The notes beneath the pieces were generated by a model, which saw only the letters and a list, made by a program, of their open reading frames with translations, was not told the origin of the DNA and searched no databases. Made by a program: the position numbers and the translations under genes. This document shows, one piece after another, positions 33,940 to 43,874 of a DNA stretch of 64,000 nt. Source of the DNA: Limnanthes douglasii subsp. nivea (taxonomy: Eukaryota > Streptophyta > Magnoliopsida > Brassicales > Limnanthaceae); the NCBI GenBank assembly GCA_036936605.1, contig JAUPFV010000005.1, positions 156,861,195 to 156,925,194 of the forward strand. The letters are read 5' to 3'. The first letter of the stretch is position 1, and every line of letters begins with the position of its first letter.

Positions 33940-34386
33940 CACAGCCGAACAATGAAATATGAAATAATAGTTAAACGAATTAGGGAATATGCAAAAAGTA
34001 AATTACAAATTTTGAAATGTGATTTTTTGAAATGTAAAATTCAAAATAAAATTGTAAAGTGAAATACGAAATAAGATTAAATGAATTACGAAATGTGGTA
34101 TAATGTTAATGAGATTTTTTTTTCCAAATGCAAAATGTGAAATGAGGGTTAAATAAATCGTGAAATGTAAAATAAAAATCAAATACGATTTTTTTTTTCA
34201 AAATACAAATAATGGTGAAATGTGGAATAAAAGTTAAATGAGCCGTGAAATGAAAAATAAGGTTAAATAAATTATGAAATATGAAAAATATTAAATGAAT
34301 TGCGAAATTCGAAATAGCGGCTAAACGTGAAATACAAAATAACGGCTAAATATATTACAAAATTTCAAATAAGGGTAAAATGTGAT
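33940..34386. repeat. Degenerate short repeat block (gtgaaat/ggttaaatg), left part
   Basis: Variants of 'aaatgtgaaataagggtta' and 'aatgaattgtgaaatg' recur about every 30-40 bases. The same block resumes at 35839-35965, right of the inserted MULE-like element. Confidence 0.75.
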
Positions 34387-34395
34387 ATTTTTAAA
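34387..34395. repeat. Target duplication of MULE-like element, left
   Basis: atttttaaa, matching ttttttaaa at 35830-35838 in 8 of 9 positions. Confidence 0.6.
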
Positions 34396-34539
34396 CGGAT
34401 ACTTACCAATAAAGACTCATTTAACAAACATATTACGGATAAAGACAAAAAAAGTTAAGGAATTTTATACCTTAAATACCCTTGTATGTAACCAACTTTT
34501 TTTTCTTTGTTTTATTTATTTTAATTTTTAAAGGTCCGT

Positions 34540-34625
34540 ATCTTTTAAACCGTAATTCGGAAAAAGAGTTCGAAAATACCATTGGTTTTATTTTTTTAAG
34601 ACGAACAAAATTAGTACCATTCATG
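34540..34625 (+). repeat. Dispersed motif, copy 1
   Basis: 'tccgtatcttttaaaccgta' through 'aaaataccattggttttat' and 'aagacgaacaaa'. A direct copy is at 35005-35090 inside the same element, and a diverged inverted copy is at 36060-36165 outside it. Confidence 0.75.
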
Positions 34626-34680
34626 ATTGTTTTGATTTTTTCAAAAAAAAATTATATTTTACATACGTTTCATAGTTATA

Positions 34681-35312
34681 TGGTTTCGCATCTAGTGACT
34701 GGTTTCACATATATCAAAATAAATAATGTTTCGCATCTATCAAAACAAAGAGGCTTCTCATCTAGCAAAATAAAGAAGGTTTCACATCTATCAAATAAAA
34801 AAGGTTTCGCATATATCAAAATAAAAAAGGTTTCGCATCTATTAAAATCAAGAAGGTTTAACATCTATCAAAAAAATAAGGTTTCACATCTAGCAAAATA
34901 AAGAAGGTTTCGCATCTAGCACAACAAAACAGGTTTCACATCTATCATAACGAAGAAGGTTTCACGTCTTCTTCGCGAAACCCTAAAAATTTTAGAACTT
35001 TAAAAGTCTGTATCTTTTAAACCATAACTCGAAAAAAAAATCTGAAAATACCGTTGGTTTTTTTTTAAGACGAACAAACTACTACAACTCATGATATGTT
35101 ATGAATTAAGAATAATAATTTTTCTTAGAACAAATAACGTTTTGCATCTATCAAGAACGTGTTTTTTTGCATCCACTATTCCAAAAAGATTACACATTTC
35201 GCAACTATCAGTATGTACAAATCCAAACGTTTTGCATCTATCACAAAATATGTTTTGCATCTACCAGTGAAAGAACATACGGGTTTCGCATCTCCTTCAC
35301 TGAAAAACCAGA
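34681..35312 (+). repeat. Minisatellite, unit about 26 bp
   Basis: About eleven copies of 'ggtttcgcatctatcaaaat' plus 'aaagaa' from 34681 to 34975, then more diverged, scattered copies to 35312 around copy 2 of the dispersed motif. In one frame it reads as a repeating VSHLSKIKK-like peptide, which I take as a by-product. Confidence 0.85.
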
Positions 35313-35829
35313 ACCTGTTACGCGTCTGAAAATCCCAAAAACACAAAATAAAACACTAAAATCAACGAAACACTAATACAATGCTACAAATTAACTACAT
35401 TACAATAATTCGAACTCAAAACTAACAAAAAATTTGACTCAAAACACTACAAAAATGGATCTTAAAAAATAGAGATTTTGAGCTCAAATTCGAGTTTCAA
35501 ACACACAAAACATTGAGTATCTTCGCATAATCAAGTAATAACACAAATCAAAATCATATGAAAACAAAAGGAAAACAAAAAATCGAATAAAAAATGAAAG
35601 AATCGCCTAATACAGAGTTGTTTTATTCACGAAGAGGGAGGGAAAAAAATGAAAAGGGTGAAGAATAGGTTTAAAAGCCCTTTATATTATAGAGTAGGGG
35701 TATTTAGGGTATTAGTGGGTCTTTAATAGTAAATATTTCACAAAAGCGGGTCTTTCTTGGAGATATATGAAAATATGGGTTCTAATTGGATAATACTTTG
35801 GGTATTGGGTCTTAAATGGTAGTTAACCC

Positions 35830-35838
35830 TTTTTTAAA
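35830..35838. repeat. Target duplication of MULE-like element, right
   Basis: ttttttaaa; see the left copy at 34387-34395. Confidence 0.6.
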
Positions 35839-36190
35839 TGCGAAATAAGTGTAAATGTGAAACATAAAATAAGAGTTAAATGAATTGCAAATGCAAAATA
35901 ATGGTTAAATGAAAATAAAAATGTTAAATAAATTGTAAAATGTGAAATAATGGTAGATGCAATTTTGTTTGCGGAACAATACTTAGATTGAACTTCAGAA
36001 TAAGACACATTTTATAATTCATTTTAACTCTTATTTTGGAGCTTGGTTTAGTGAAAAAAAAATCAGAAATATCATTGATGGATATAATTTTGTGGTCTTA
36101 AAAAAAATAAAACCATTAATATTTTTGGATATTTTTCTCGAGTTGCAATTTTAAAGATACATGTTTTAAGATTTTAAAAAAATAAAATAA
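35839..36190. repeat. Right part of gtgaaat block and inverted dispersed motif
   Basis: 35839-35965 continues the short repeat block. 36060-36165 is the reverse complement of the 'gtatcttttaaacc' motif found at 34540 and 35005, but lies outside the MULE-like element. No gene. Confidence 0.65.
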
Positions 36191-36199
36191 AATGGTATT

Positions 36200-36559
36200 T
36201 GGTGTGGTTAATTTTGGTCTGAGAGTATTTTGTAATTTGTTTACATGGAGAATTAAGCAGCCTCGTTGTAGTTAATTTTCATTACCCACATTTAATGCAG
36301 GTGGTTGGATATTTATACCCTTACATTCGGGCTTTATGGGTTTTCGGGTCATGTTTAATTGACCCGGGTCATGTTCAAAGACCTATGAGCTCTTAGTAGA
36401 AGAGCTAGTAGCTTAGTCAAGAAGTGTTTAGGTTTTTAAGTACTTTAGTCATAGTTCGAACAGCTCAATGAGCTAAGTTGTTCGAACTGCACTGTCCGGT
36501 CGAGTGATATCAGTCTGAACTGTCCTCGTCCGGAGCGGTAGCAATATTCGGACTCATCA
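36200..36559 (-). repeat. Element A 3' LTR
   Basis: Plus-strand ends TGGTGTGGTTAA and CGGACTCATCA; read on the minus strand it starts TGATGAGTCCGAA. 360 bp, about 48 bp shorter than the other copies because of one internal deletion after 'gtaatttgttt'. It pairs best with the right-hand piece at 53433-53728. Confidence 0.9.
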
Positions 36560-36573
36560 GGAGCCCCTTTTTT
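36560..36573 (-). promoter_or_regulatory. Element A polypurine tract
   Basis: Minus strand aaaaaaggggctcc, directly before the 3' LTR. B has the close variant aaaagaggggctcc at 43436-43449. Confidence 0.85.
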
Positions 36574-36726
36574 ATGTGTTTGCTCAAATACCTTTGCCAA
36601 AAACCTGAAAAACAGTCCGATGTCAGGGGCAGTTTCAATCCGGATAGGTCTGTTGACTTGTGTTATGGCTTTATCCGGACTGATAAAGCTTTGTGAATCC
36701 AAACGGTTTTTTGCTAGAGTTTATGG

Positions 36727-36736
36727 GACACGTGTC
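36727..36736 (+). promoter_or_regulatory. G-box palindrome upstream of element A extra gene
   Basis: GACACGTGTC, a 10-base palindrome with the CACGTG core bound by plant bZIP/bHLH factors, 266 bp before the ATG at 37003. A TATA-like 'actataaattg' follows near 36900. The same palindrome is at 43602-43611 (B) and 56692-56701 (C). Confidence 0.6.
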
Positions 36737-37002
36737 ACTTTTTGGTTGGTCTCTTCAGCCGTTTTTTCACCTTGAATCTCGCACCCACCTTCTTCGAAAA
36801 GCAACCTCTTCATTAAAGAGGGTGACATCAGTGCCGTCTTTTAATCATTACCAATCTTTTCGAATTCTCCTAGGAATCAAACTCCTTTTTCAAATTTACT
36901 ATAAATTGAAATACTTTCTACTGTTTCACCATCACTCTCATTTTTACTCTGCAAATCCTCAAAGCTTTTTCTCTCCAAAACAAATTTTTACCGAGTTTGT
37001 TT

Positions 37003-39967
37003 ATGTTCACGGCTCGGAACGCTTTGATCAAAGGCGGGTGGCTCAACCTCTCTGAACTAGAAATGGCGCAAAAGGTCGAAAGGGAAAGGCGCATTGCAGC
37101 AGGCTTACCTACCTCCCCTATTGACAAACCAGTGACTGCAGCCGTAGAGTCAGACCAGGATTCTTCTTCTTCAAAAGGCATCAAACCGAAAAGGTTATTT
37201 CAAACCAATCTCTCACCCATTATCTCAGGTTCTTCGGTTCAAGAATCGGAACCTGTTGTTGAGCCAGGCGTAACTGTTACCAACTTTAAAAAACCCTCCC
37301 CTTCTTAGCTATGGGGTCAGACGCTGAAACCTCTCCTAAAAAATTAGTTGACCGAAGAAAAGGCCGGCTGGTCAAGGGTCAAGCTTCTAAGGGCACCCCT
37401 TCGAAATCGGGTGCCAAGGACAGTAGTACTGGGTTAGAGGCACCCATTAGAGCACCAAAGGACAGGCTGTCCGGTCTGGAGGGCACTGGTTCAAGTCCTT
37501 GAAGAGAAATGTCTATACTAGAGCCCCAACCGGAGGCCATGAACCAAGATAACACTAAAGCGCAGCAGTCGGGAAGTCAGGCTGAGCCAAATTTAAATCT
37601 CCCTCTCACCACTACAACTGAAAACCCTTCCTCAATTATGGAGGAAGTAATGGAGGACTCTATTGAAGAGGCTCCGTTCGAGTCTGAACCGTCCGGGCAG
37701 ACTAGTGGTGTTGTGGCTTCCCAAAAAGACAAGGGCAAGGAAAAATTATGCTTGAGGCATCCGGATCTGCCGGAGTGTCTCGAAGGAAGGGTAGGGCCTT
37801 GTTTCCACAAGGTCAATGTTAAGTACCTCATTGCCTTGCAAAAAATCAACTACGCATTCATCCACACAGCTGAGTTGGGCCGCATGCATACGAAGTGGGG
37901 AATTCCAGAGAATGTGAAGATAAGAATCCCTTTAAACCCCGAAACTCCCATGGACTGCAAATTGAGCGAGATAGTCATCTTCACAGAGCTGTTTAACTAG
38001 GGGCTCAGATTCTCCTTGGACCCAGAAATTGTCAGATACTTTCATCTGATAAAGCTCTGTTTGAGCCAGCTGAGCCCCAATGCTTGGTACACCCTCATGG
38101 CCTGTATTATGGCTTCTAGGCTCTCCGGGATTCCTCTACCAATGGAGGAGTTTGCTGCTGTGGCCAGTCTCTGTAGAAACCACCACATCCCCTTCTACCA
38201 CTTCAATATAGGGGATAACTTCAAAGCTGTTAATGACCTGCTAGAGTCGGAGAGGAATTGGAGGACTCAATTCATGTTCGTGAGTGGTGCTTGGGAGAAC
38301 GGGAAGAAAATCAAGACCGGAGTCAACCCAAGTCTCCTCACCAGCAGATGGAGGAGTGATCGTAAGTCTCATACTTCATATTTTTATTTCTTCTTTTATC
38401 ACATTTGTTTAAACTGATTGACTTTGTCTTCTTCTTAGCAGAATTGCCCAAGGACTTCAATGACTATCTAAATTCCGGGCAGACTACTTGCACCAAGATC
38501 AATGCTTGGGCTGCTGAACAGTGGGGAAACCGGTTCCACGATGCCTTCACGGGGGGCAACTTAGCAAGATCCCACCTCTGGAATACTACTGGCCGGAGGG
38601 ATTTAACTTCGGAAGAGCTCACCACTCAACCCCCTCCGGATGTAGTGCTCAAGAGGAGACACAAACCGGATGGAACACTTTACTTGCCAGGCCGGGCCAA
38701 GGCCCCGAGCAAAATGAAAGGCAAAAAAAAAAGAAAAGGCAAGAACGTGGTAGGTGGAGCGGACCCTGCCGAAGTGGAGGAAGCTGCTTTAACAAATCCG
38801 GAGGGGCCAGCTCCAAGCCAGATTAATGCTGCTCTCTTGGAAGCGGTAGAGCAGGAGAGTGTTAGGCAAGAAGTTCACTCCCCAAATCCTCCAAGGGCTT
38901 CCAAAAGAGACCGTAAACGGGAAGCTGAAAGCAAAGACACGGAGGCCAAGAAGAAAAATACCTCTAAGGGTGATGAACTTTCTATCCGACCTCCGAAGCG
39001 TCTTTCCCAAGCTGACCCCACTGACCCAACACAAGCAGAGGAGATAACTGGTGACTTCCAAACCGATGAGGTCGAAGGGGGAGGTCTTAGCATCGATGGG
39101 GTAGACATCACTGGTCTTGGTGGGCTTGTTGAGTACTTTATCAATCTCTCCAGAGATGATTTTGCTAGGCCTTATCTCCCTCCGAGCACTTCAAACACCG
39201 TCACTTTTAATGGTAAGACCTTTACTGTTTCAAGTGAAAGGGATGTTATAGCTCACTCTTTATTAAGCAATGTTCAGCCGTCGCTTGCTTTGGAGAAGAA
39301 AGTTCGAAGTCAGGCAGACATTATCAAAGACCTCAAGTTTGATAAAGAGAGGCTATCTGATGACCTTCTTACTGCTACCCAACATGCTAACATTCTAAAG
39401 GGGGAAAACGAAGAGCTGAAAAAGAACCAGGAGGGGTGGACCACAAAAGTTGCTACTCTAGAAGACACCATCAAGGATCTCAAAGAGAGGTTGTCCGGAT
39501 TGGAGAAAGATCTCAACTCTTCAAAAGTGGAGACCAATGCCAAGGATCAAGTTATCCACAAATTGACCAGTGACAAGATTGCTCTTGAGAACACAGTGTC
39601 CAAGGCTGCCGAGGAGAAAGCTGATCTGCTAAGGGAGCAGGAAGCCAAAATCCAAGCCAAGATCGACGCTTATGCTAACAACGTGATCGACACTCAAGAG
39701 GAAATGTATGCCAAGGTGAGATCGGACATGGTCCTACTTTTCTATGAAAAGTTTTCGAAGAGGAACCTAGGGGATTTGTGGCTTCACGTAGAGTATCCGC
39801 ACCTCCCATTTTACACAATGGTCGAAGGCGACATGTTTGACTTCTCCAGTGCATCCTCATCTGATGATGAAGAAAACACCGGGGAGAGCCCAATCGAAGA
39901 GAAAGATGATCCCAATGGGAAGAAGAAGATAGATGAAGTTGAGCCATCTTCAAAGGCTCAGCCTTAA
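37003..39967 (+). pseudogene. Element A extra (antisense) gene, two exons
   Basis: Exon 1 (37003-38361) starts MFTARNALIKGGWLNLSELE and is broken by a one-base loss near 37295, a TGA at 37501 and a TAG at 37998. It includes 'YTLMACIMASRLSGIPLPME', resembling the plant 'putative gypsy type transposon' region. Exon 2 (from 38439) is open for about 508 codons: basic stretches (KGKKKRKGK, KRDRKREAESK), then a long coiled coil (about 39270-39740: LEKKVRSQADIIKDLKFDKE..., heptad-like), then an acidic tail. Antisense to and convergent with pol. This type of extra ORF is known in Tat elements; its function is not established. A nuclear or RNA-binding role is only a guess from the basic regions. Confidence 0.8.
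38362..38438 (+). other. Likely intron in the element A extra gene
   Basis: The donor C|GTAAGT follows codons for TSRWRSD. The acceptor TTCTTAG (38438) or the CAG three bases on (38441) both restore the frame into ELPKDF. The inside is T-rich. B has the same junctions (45235 to 45309/45312) with a more diverged interior, as expected of an intron on the plus strand. Confidence 0.7.
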
Positions 39968-40459
39968 ATTATGAATTACTTTTTACTTTTCATGTTATCT
40001 AAACTAAAGTCCTTGGAAGGCCAAGGCACTCTTTTTGTAAGTGTGTCCAGTATCTGACCGGATAGATCTTTTACTCTGCTTGACAATTTGAAAGTCCTTG
40101 GAAGGCCAAGGCACTTAAGTTATTTCAATGAATATCCTTGTTTTGCACAATTTTCACATTCTTTCATAGTCTGTTTCAATTTTGATGGCTAGTGTTTAAA
40201 TATCCCTTAGTTATTTTATAGTGAGAGTGTTTAAATTCTCCGATGACGAATGTTTAAGTGGTGATCACTCTTTTATTTCAATCCGGATGGTGTGACAAAA
40301 GACAAAGTAAGAACACTTCGGAAATTTTTTAAGAAGGCAACAAATTTCATTAAAAAACCCGGACACCTCATTAAAACCTCCCCGCGCCACCAGGGTAGGA
40401 AAGAGTATGCCTCCAAATATTTACATGGATGTTTAAACAAGTAAATATTTACACAAATG
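39968..40459. other. Convergent spacer of A with two palindromic repeats
   Basis: Between the two stop codons. 'agtccttggaaggccaagg' followed by cact occurs at 40012-40034 and 40092-40114; ccttgg-aagg-ccaagg forms a hairpin on either strand. The same pair is in B (46871 and 46959). Poly(A)-type signals could lie here on both strands; I could not single one out. Confidence 0.7.
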
Positions 40460-42811
40460 CTACTCCAAGTACATTCGGAGATGTTCGATATTCCAAGGGT
40501 GGGTCAAAACTCTTCCATCCTTATCTTCTAGCCAATATGTTCCAGGTTTAAACCTTTCAACAACCATATAAGGTCCTTCCCAAGTCGGGGCCAATTTGCC
40601 GAGCAGCTTCTCTTTAGTGTGTAAGAAGACTTTCCTCAATACCTTGTCCCCCGGATGGAAATCTCTTCCTTTAACTTTAGAAGCAAATCTGCTTCTCATC
40701 AAACCCTGATAGTGTGCAGCTCTAAGGTGAGCTTTAACTCGTCTTTCTTCTACTAGATCGAGCTGACCTCTAATTGCCACTTCGTTAGCGCATTCAGAGA
40801 AGTTGTGAACACGAAATGATGGGAGAGTTTCTTCTATGGGAGCTATTGAATCCATCCCATAAACCAAGGCAAAGGGTGACTCCTGTGATACAGCCCCAAG
40901 TGTCGTCCGGTAGGCCCACAAGACCTCTTGTAAATAGCTAGGCCACTTCCCAACAGCCCCTTCCAGATTCTTCTTTAAACCGGACAGTATAGTTCTGTTA
41001 GCCACTTCAACCTGACCATTTTCTTGTGGGTGGAAACGTGAAGAGAAACAATGTTGTATACCCCTTGAGGCACATAAACTCTCCATTTCCCTATTGTCAA
41101 ACTGTGGCCCATTATTTGTCGTTATCTTTTGTGGAACACCAAATCTGCAACAAATGTTGGATAAAATGAATTTTATAACGGCTTTTGATGTTGTTCCTTC
41201 CAGAGGGGATGCTTCAATCCATTTTGAAAAGTAATCGAATGCAACAATTATAGTTTTGCGCCCTCCGGACGCCATAGGGAGAGGCCCCACTAAATCCAAC
41301 CCCCATCGAGCAAAAGGTATAGGCTCAGAAATTGACTCTAAAGGAATGGCTGGGACATGAATTTCATTGTTGTATCTCTGGCATGGGTCACACCTTCTTA
41401 CCAGCTCTTTAGCATCCTGCATGATAGATGGCCTATAGTAGCCAGCCAGTAAAACTCTCCTTGTTAGAGCCCTGAATCCACAATGAGCTGATCCCTCGCC
41501 ATCATGCAATTCGGAGAGGACTACTTGAGACTCATCATCCTCCAAACAGCGCAGAAGAGGTTTATTGTAGGACTTTTTATATAGAATGTCTCTTGGTATG
41601 AAAAAACCACGAGCCTTGTGTTTCAGTTTCCTTGCCAGTGATTTATCTGGAGGCACAATACCATCGAAGAGGTATTGCAGGAGAGGAAATCTCCAATCCG
41701 GAGGTTGTTTCACCTGTACTTCAAACATTTCTTCTTTTTTATCCATATTAAGTTGAATGGAGGGGCTCTCCAGCATATAAATCCATGGATATGACTCTCT
41801 GTACGCTATGGTTGCCAATGAATCTGCCAACTCATTTTCGGTCCGGGGTATATATTCATAAATAATGCTTTTAAACTTGAGTGCTTTATTTTTAAGAAGA
41901 AGTAAATACTTCACTAGATGCTCCTTTTTAGCCTCAGATTGACCTTGGGCATGGTGGATAAGAAGCTGGGAGTCACTCAATAGCTTGACCCTCTTAGCCC
42001 CACAAATAAAAGCTAACTTCAAACAAGCTATAGCTGCCTCATATTCGGACTCATTATTGGAAGCCCTGAAAGCAAAACATATAGCTTGGTACATTTTGTC
42101 ACCATATGGAGAAGTCAAGCACACCCCTGCACCACATCCCATAGTGCTGGATCCACCATCCGTCCGGACGACCCAGACCTTTTTATCTTTCAACTCAGTA
42201 GTGTGCTCCGAATCTCTATCAGAGTGGAATTCAACTAAAAAATCAGCTATAGCTTGGGCTCTGACTGATGTTCGGGGAGCAAAATCTATATCGAAATCCC
42301 CCAATTCTAGCGACCACTTAGTCATCATACTTGAAATGTCTACCTTTTGGAGAACATTCTTCAAAGGAAAAGATGTTCGGACGATAATAGGATGACCCTG
42401 GAAATAAGGCCTCATCTTTCTTGCAGCTATCACCAGGGCTAATGCTAATTTTTCAAGTTTCAAATAACGCCTTTCTGCATCTATCAAGCTTTTGCTGATG
42501 TAGTACACTGGATGGGGGTAATTATCCACTTCTCTCACTAACACAGCACTGATGGCACAACTTGAAACTGCCAAATATACGAAGATTGTCTCTCCATCAA
42601 CTGGTTTAAATAAGGTTTTGGGAGAGGACAAATGCTTCATGATTTCATTGAAAGCCTCATCACACTGTGAGGTCCAGTCAAATCCTTTCGCACCCTTCAA
42701 GGTTTGAAAAAACGGGGCGCATCTGTCCGAAGACCTTGAGATAAATCTGTTTAAAGCAGCTAGCCTCCCTGTTAATCGTTGTACTTCTTTAATATTCCGA
42801 GGAGGCTCCAT
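40460..42811 (-). pseudogene. Element A pol: RNase H, aRH, integrase (no RT)
   Basis: One open frame of 783 codons, starting at the first in-frame ATG. RNase H part VYYISKSLIDAERRYLKLEK. aRH part begins VVRTDGGSSTMGCGAGVCLT and has 'ASNNESEYEAAIACLKLAF' and 'LLSDSQLLIHHAQGQSE', the second RNase H of the Tat lineage. Integrase zinc part ends CDPCQRYNNE; core RWGLDLVGPLPMASGGRKT, 'ITTNNGPQFDNREMESL' (second catalytic Asp replaced by Asn; B has TDNG) and 'HPQENGQVEVANRT'; C-terminal 'WEGPYMVVERFKPGTYWLED'. Upstream, the gag leader is fused in frame by a deletion that removed gag, protease and RT. Called a pseudogene because RT is missing and the integrase Asp is lost. Confidence 0.9.
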
Positions 42812-42890
42812 TTGAAATAGAGCATTAAGCTGGTCCGGATCGGGTGACTCTTCTGGTTGGTTTCGAATGCTTGATTCAGGAACCTTCGTG

Positions 42891-42908
42891 CTCCTACTGT
42901 GGTCGCCA
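42891..42908 (-). promoter_or_regulatory. Element A primer binding site
   Basis: Minus strand TGGCGACCACAGTAGGAG, one base different from B and D. Confidence 0.85.
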
Positions 42909-42911
42909 ATT

Positions 42912-43028
42912 TGGTGTGGTTAATTTTGGTCTGAGGGTAATTTTGTAATTTGTTTAGAGTTTGTAAAGGTTGGTGTGTGTTTAATGTTTTGAGTAGAGAG
43001 TAGAGGGAGAATTAAGCAGCCTGGTTTT
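42912..43028 (-). repeat. Element A 5' LTR, PBS-side piece
   Basis: Plus strand starts TGGTGTGGTTAATTTTGG and runs to the insertion point of B. Its last five bases gtttt (43024-43028) pair with gttgt at 53433-53437 as the target duplication of B, with one change. Confidence 0.88.
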
Positions 43029-43435
43029 TGGTGTGGTTAATTTTTGTCTAAGGGTAATTTAGTAATTTGTTTTAGAGTTTGTGAAGGTTGGTATGTGTTT
43101 AATGTTTTGAGTAGAGAGTAGAGGGAGAATTAAGCAGCCTGGTTGCAGTTAATTATCATTACCCATATTTAATGCAGGTGGTTGGGTATTTATACCCTTA
43201 CATCTCGGCTTTATGGGTTTTCGGGTCATGTTTAATGGACCCGGGTCATGTTTAAAGACCCATGAGCTCTTAGTAGGGGAGCAAGCAGCTTAGTCAAGAA
43301 GTGTTTATGTTTTTTAGTACTTTTGTCATAGTTCGAACAGTCCAATGGGCTAACTGTTCGAAGTGGCCTGTCCGGTCTGGTGGCCTTGGTCCGATCTGTC
43401 CCTGTCCGGAGAGGAAGTAGTATTCGGACTCATCA
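43029..43435 (-). repeat. Element B 3' LTR
   Basis: Plus strand TGGTGTGG...GACTCATCA, 407 bp. It contains a tandem pair of 'cgggtcatgtttaa' and a TATA-like 'gggtataaatacccaacc' on the minus strand near 43190. Confidence 0.92.
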
Positions 43436-43449
43436 GGAGCCCCTCTTTT
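43436..43449 (-). promoter_or_regulatory. Element B polypurine tract
   Basis: Minus strand aaaagaggggctcc beside the 3' LTR. Confidence 0.85.
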
Positions 43450-43601
43450 AGGTGTTTGTTCAAATGCCTTTGTCAAAAACCTGAAAAAACAGTCTGATAT
43501 CAGGGGTAGCTTTTCCCGGATAGGTCTTTCGACTTGTGCTATGGTTTTATCCGGACTGGAAAACTCTGTGAATCCAAACAGTTTTTCGCCAGAGTTTATG
43601 G

Positions 43602-43611
43602 GACACGTGTC
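43602..43611 (+). promoter_or_regulatory. G-box palindrome upstream of element B extra gene
   Basis: GACACGTGTC, 263 bp before the ATG at 43875; see 36727-36736. Confidence 0.6.
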
Positions 43612-43874
43612 ACTTTCTGGTTGGTCGTTTCAGCCGTTTTTTCACCTTGAATTTCGCACCCACCTTCTTCGAAAAGCAACCTCTTCATTAAAGAGGGTGA
43701 CATCAGTGCCGTCTTTTAATCATTACCAATCTTTTCGAATTCTCCTAAGAATCAAACTCCTTTTTCAGATTTACTATAAATTGAAATACTTTCTACTGTT
43801 TCACCACTCTCATTTTTACTCTGCAAATTCTCAAAGCTTTTTCTCTCTAAAACAAATTTTTACCCAGTTTGTTT

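Larger units (their letters stand above)
34396..35829. mobile_element. Non-autonomous MULE-like element
   Basis: Left end 'cggatacttaccaataaag' and right end, inverted, 'gggttaactaccatttaag' align imperfectly and keep related words further in ('taaatacccttg' against 'taaatacccctac', about 80-120 bp inside). It interrupts the gtgaaat repeat block, with a 9-bp near-duplication. No transposase. The inside holds a minisatellite and a direct repeat. Assigned to the Mutator type from the 9-bp duplication and long diverged TIRs, so this is moderate evidence. Confidence 0.55.

Noticed and set aside
34681..34975. Regular 26-bp repeats that could suggest a CRISPR-like array
   Set aside because: Units abut with no unique spacers, copies are degenerate, and the surroundings are plant DNA. 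It is a minisatellite.
38789..39144. Minus-strand open frames opposite the extra gene (also 45474-46009, 39310-39953)
   Set aside because: They mirror the codon pattern of the plus-strand coding exon, occur in both copies for that reason, and encode no known domain.
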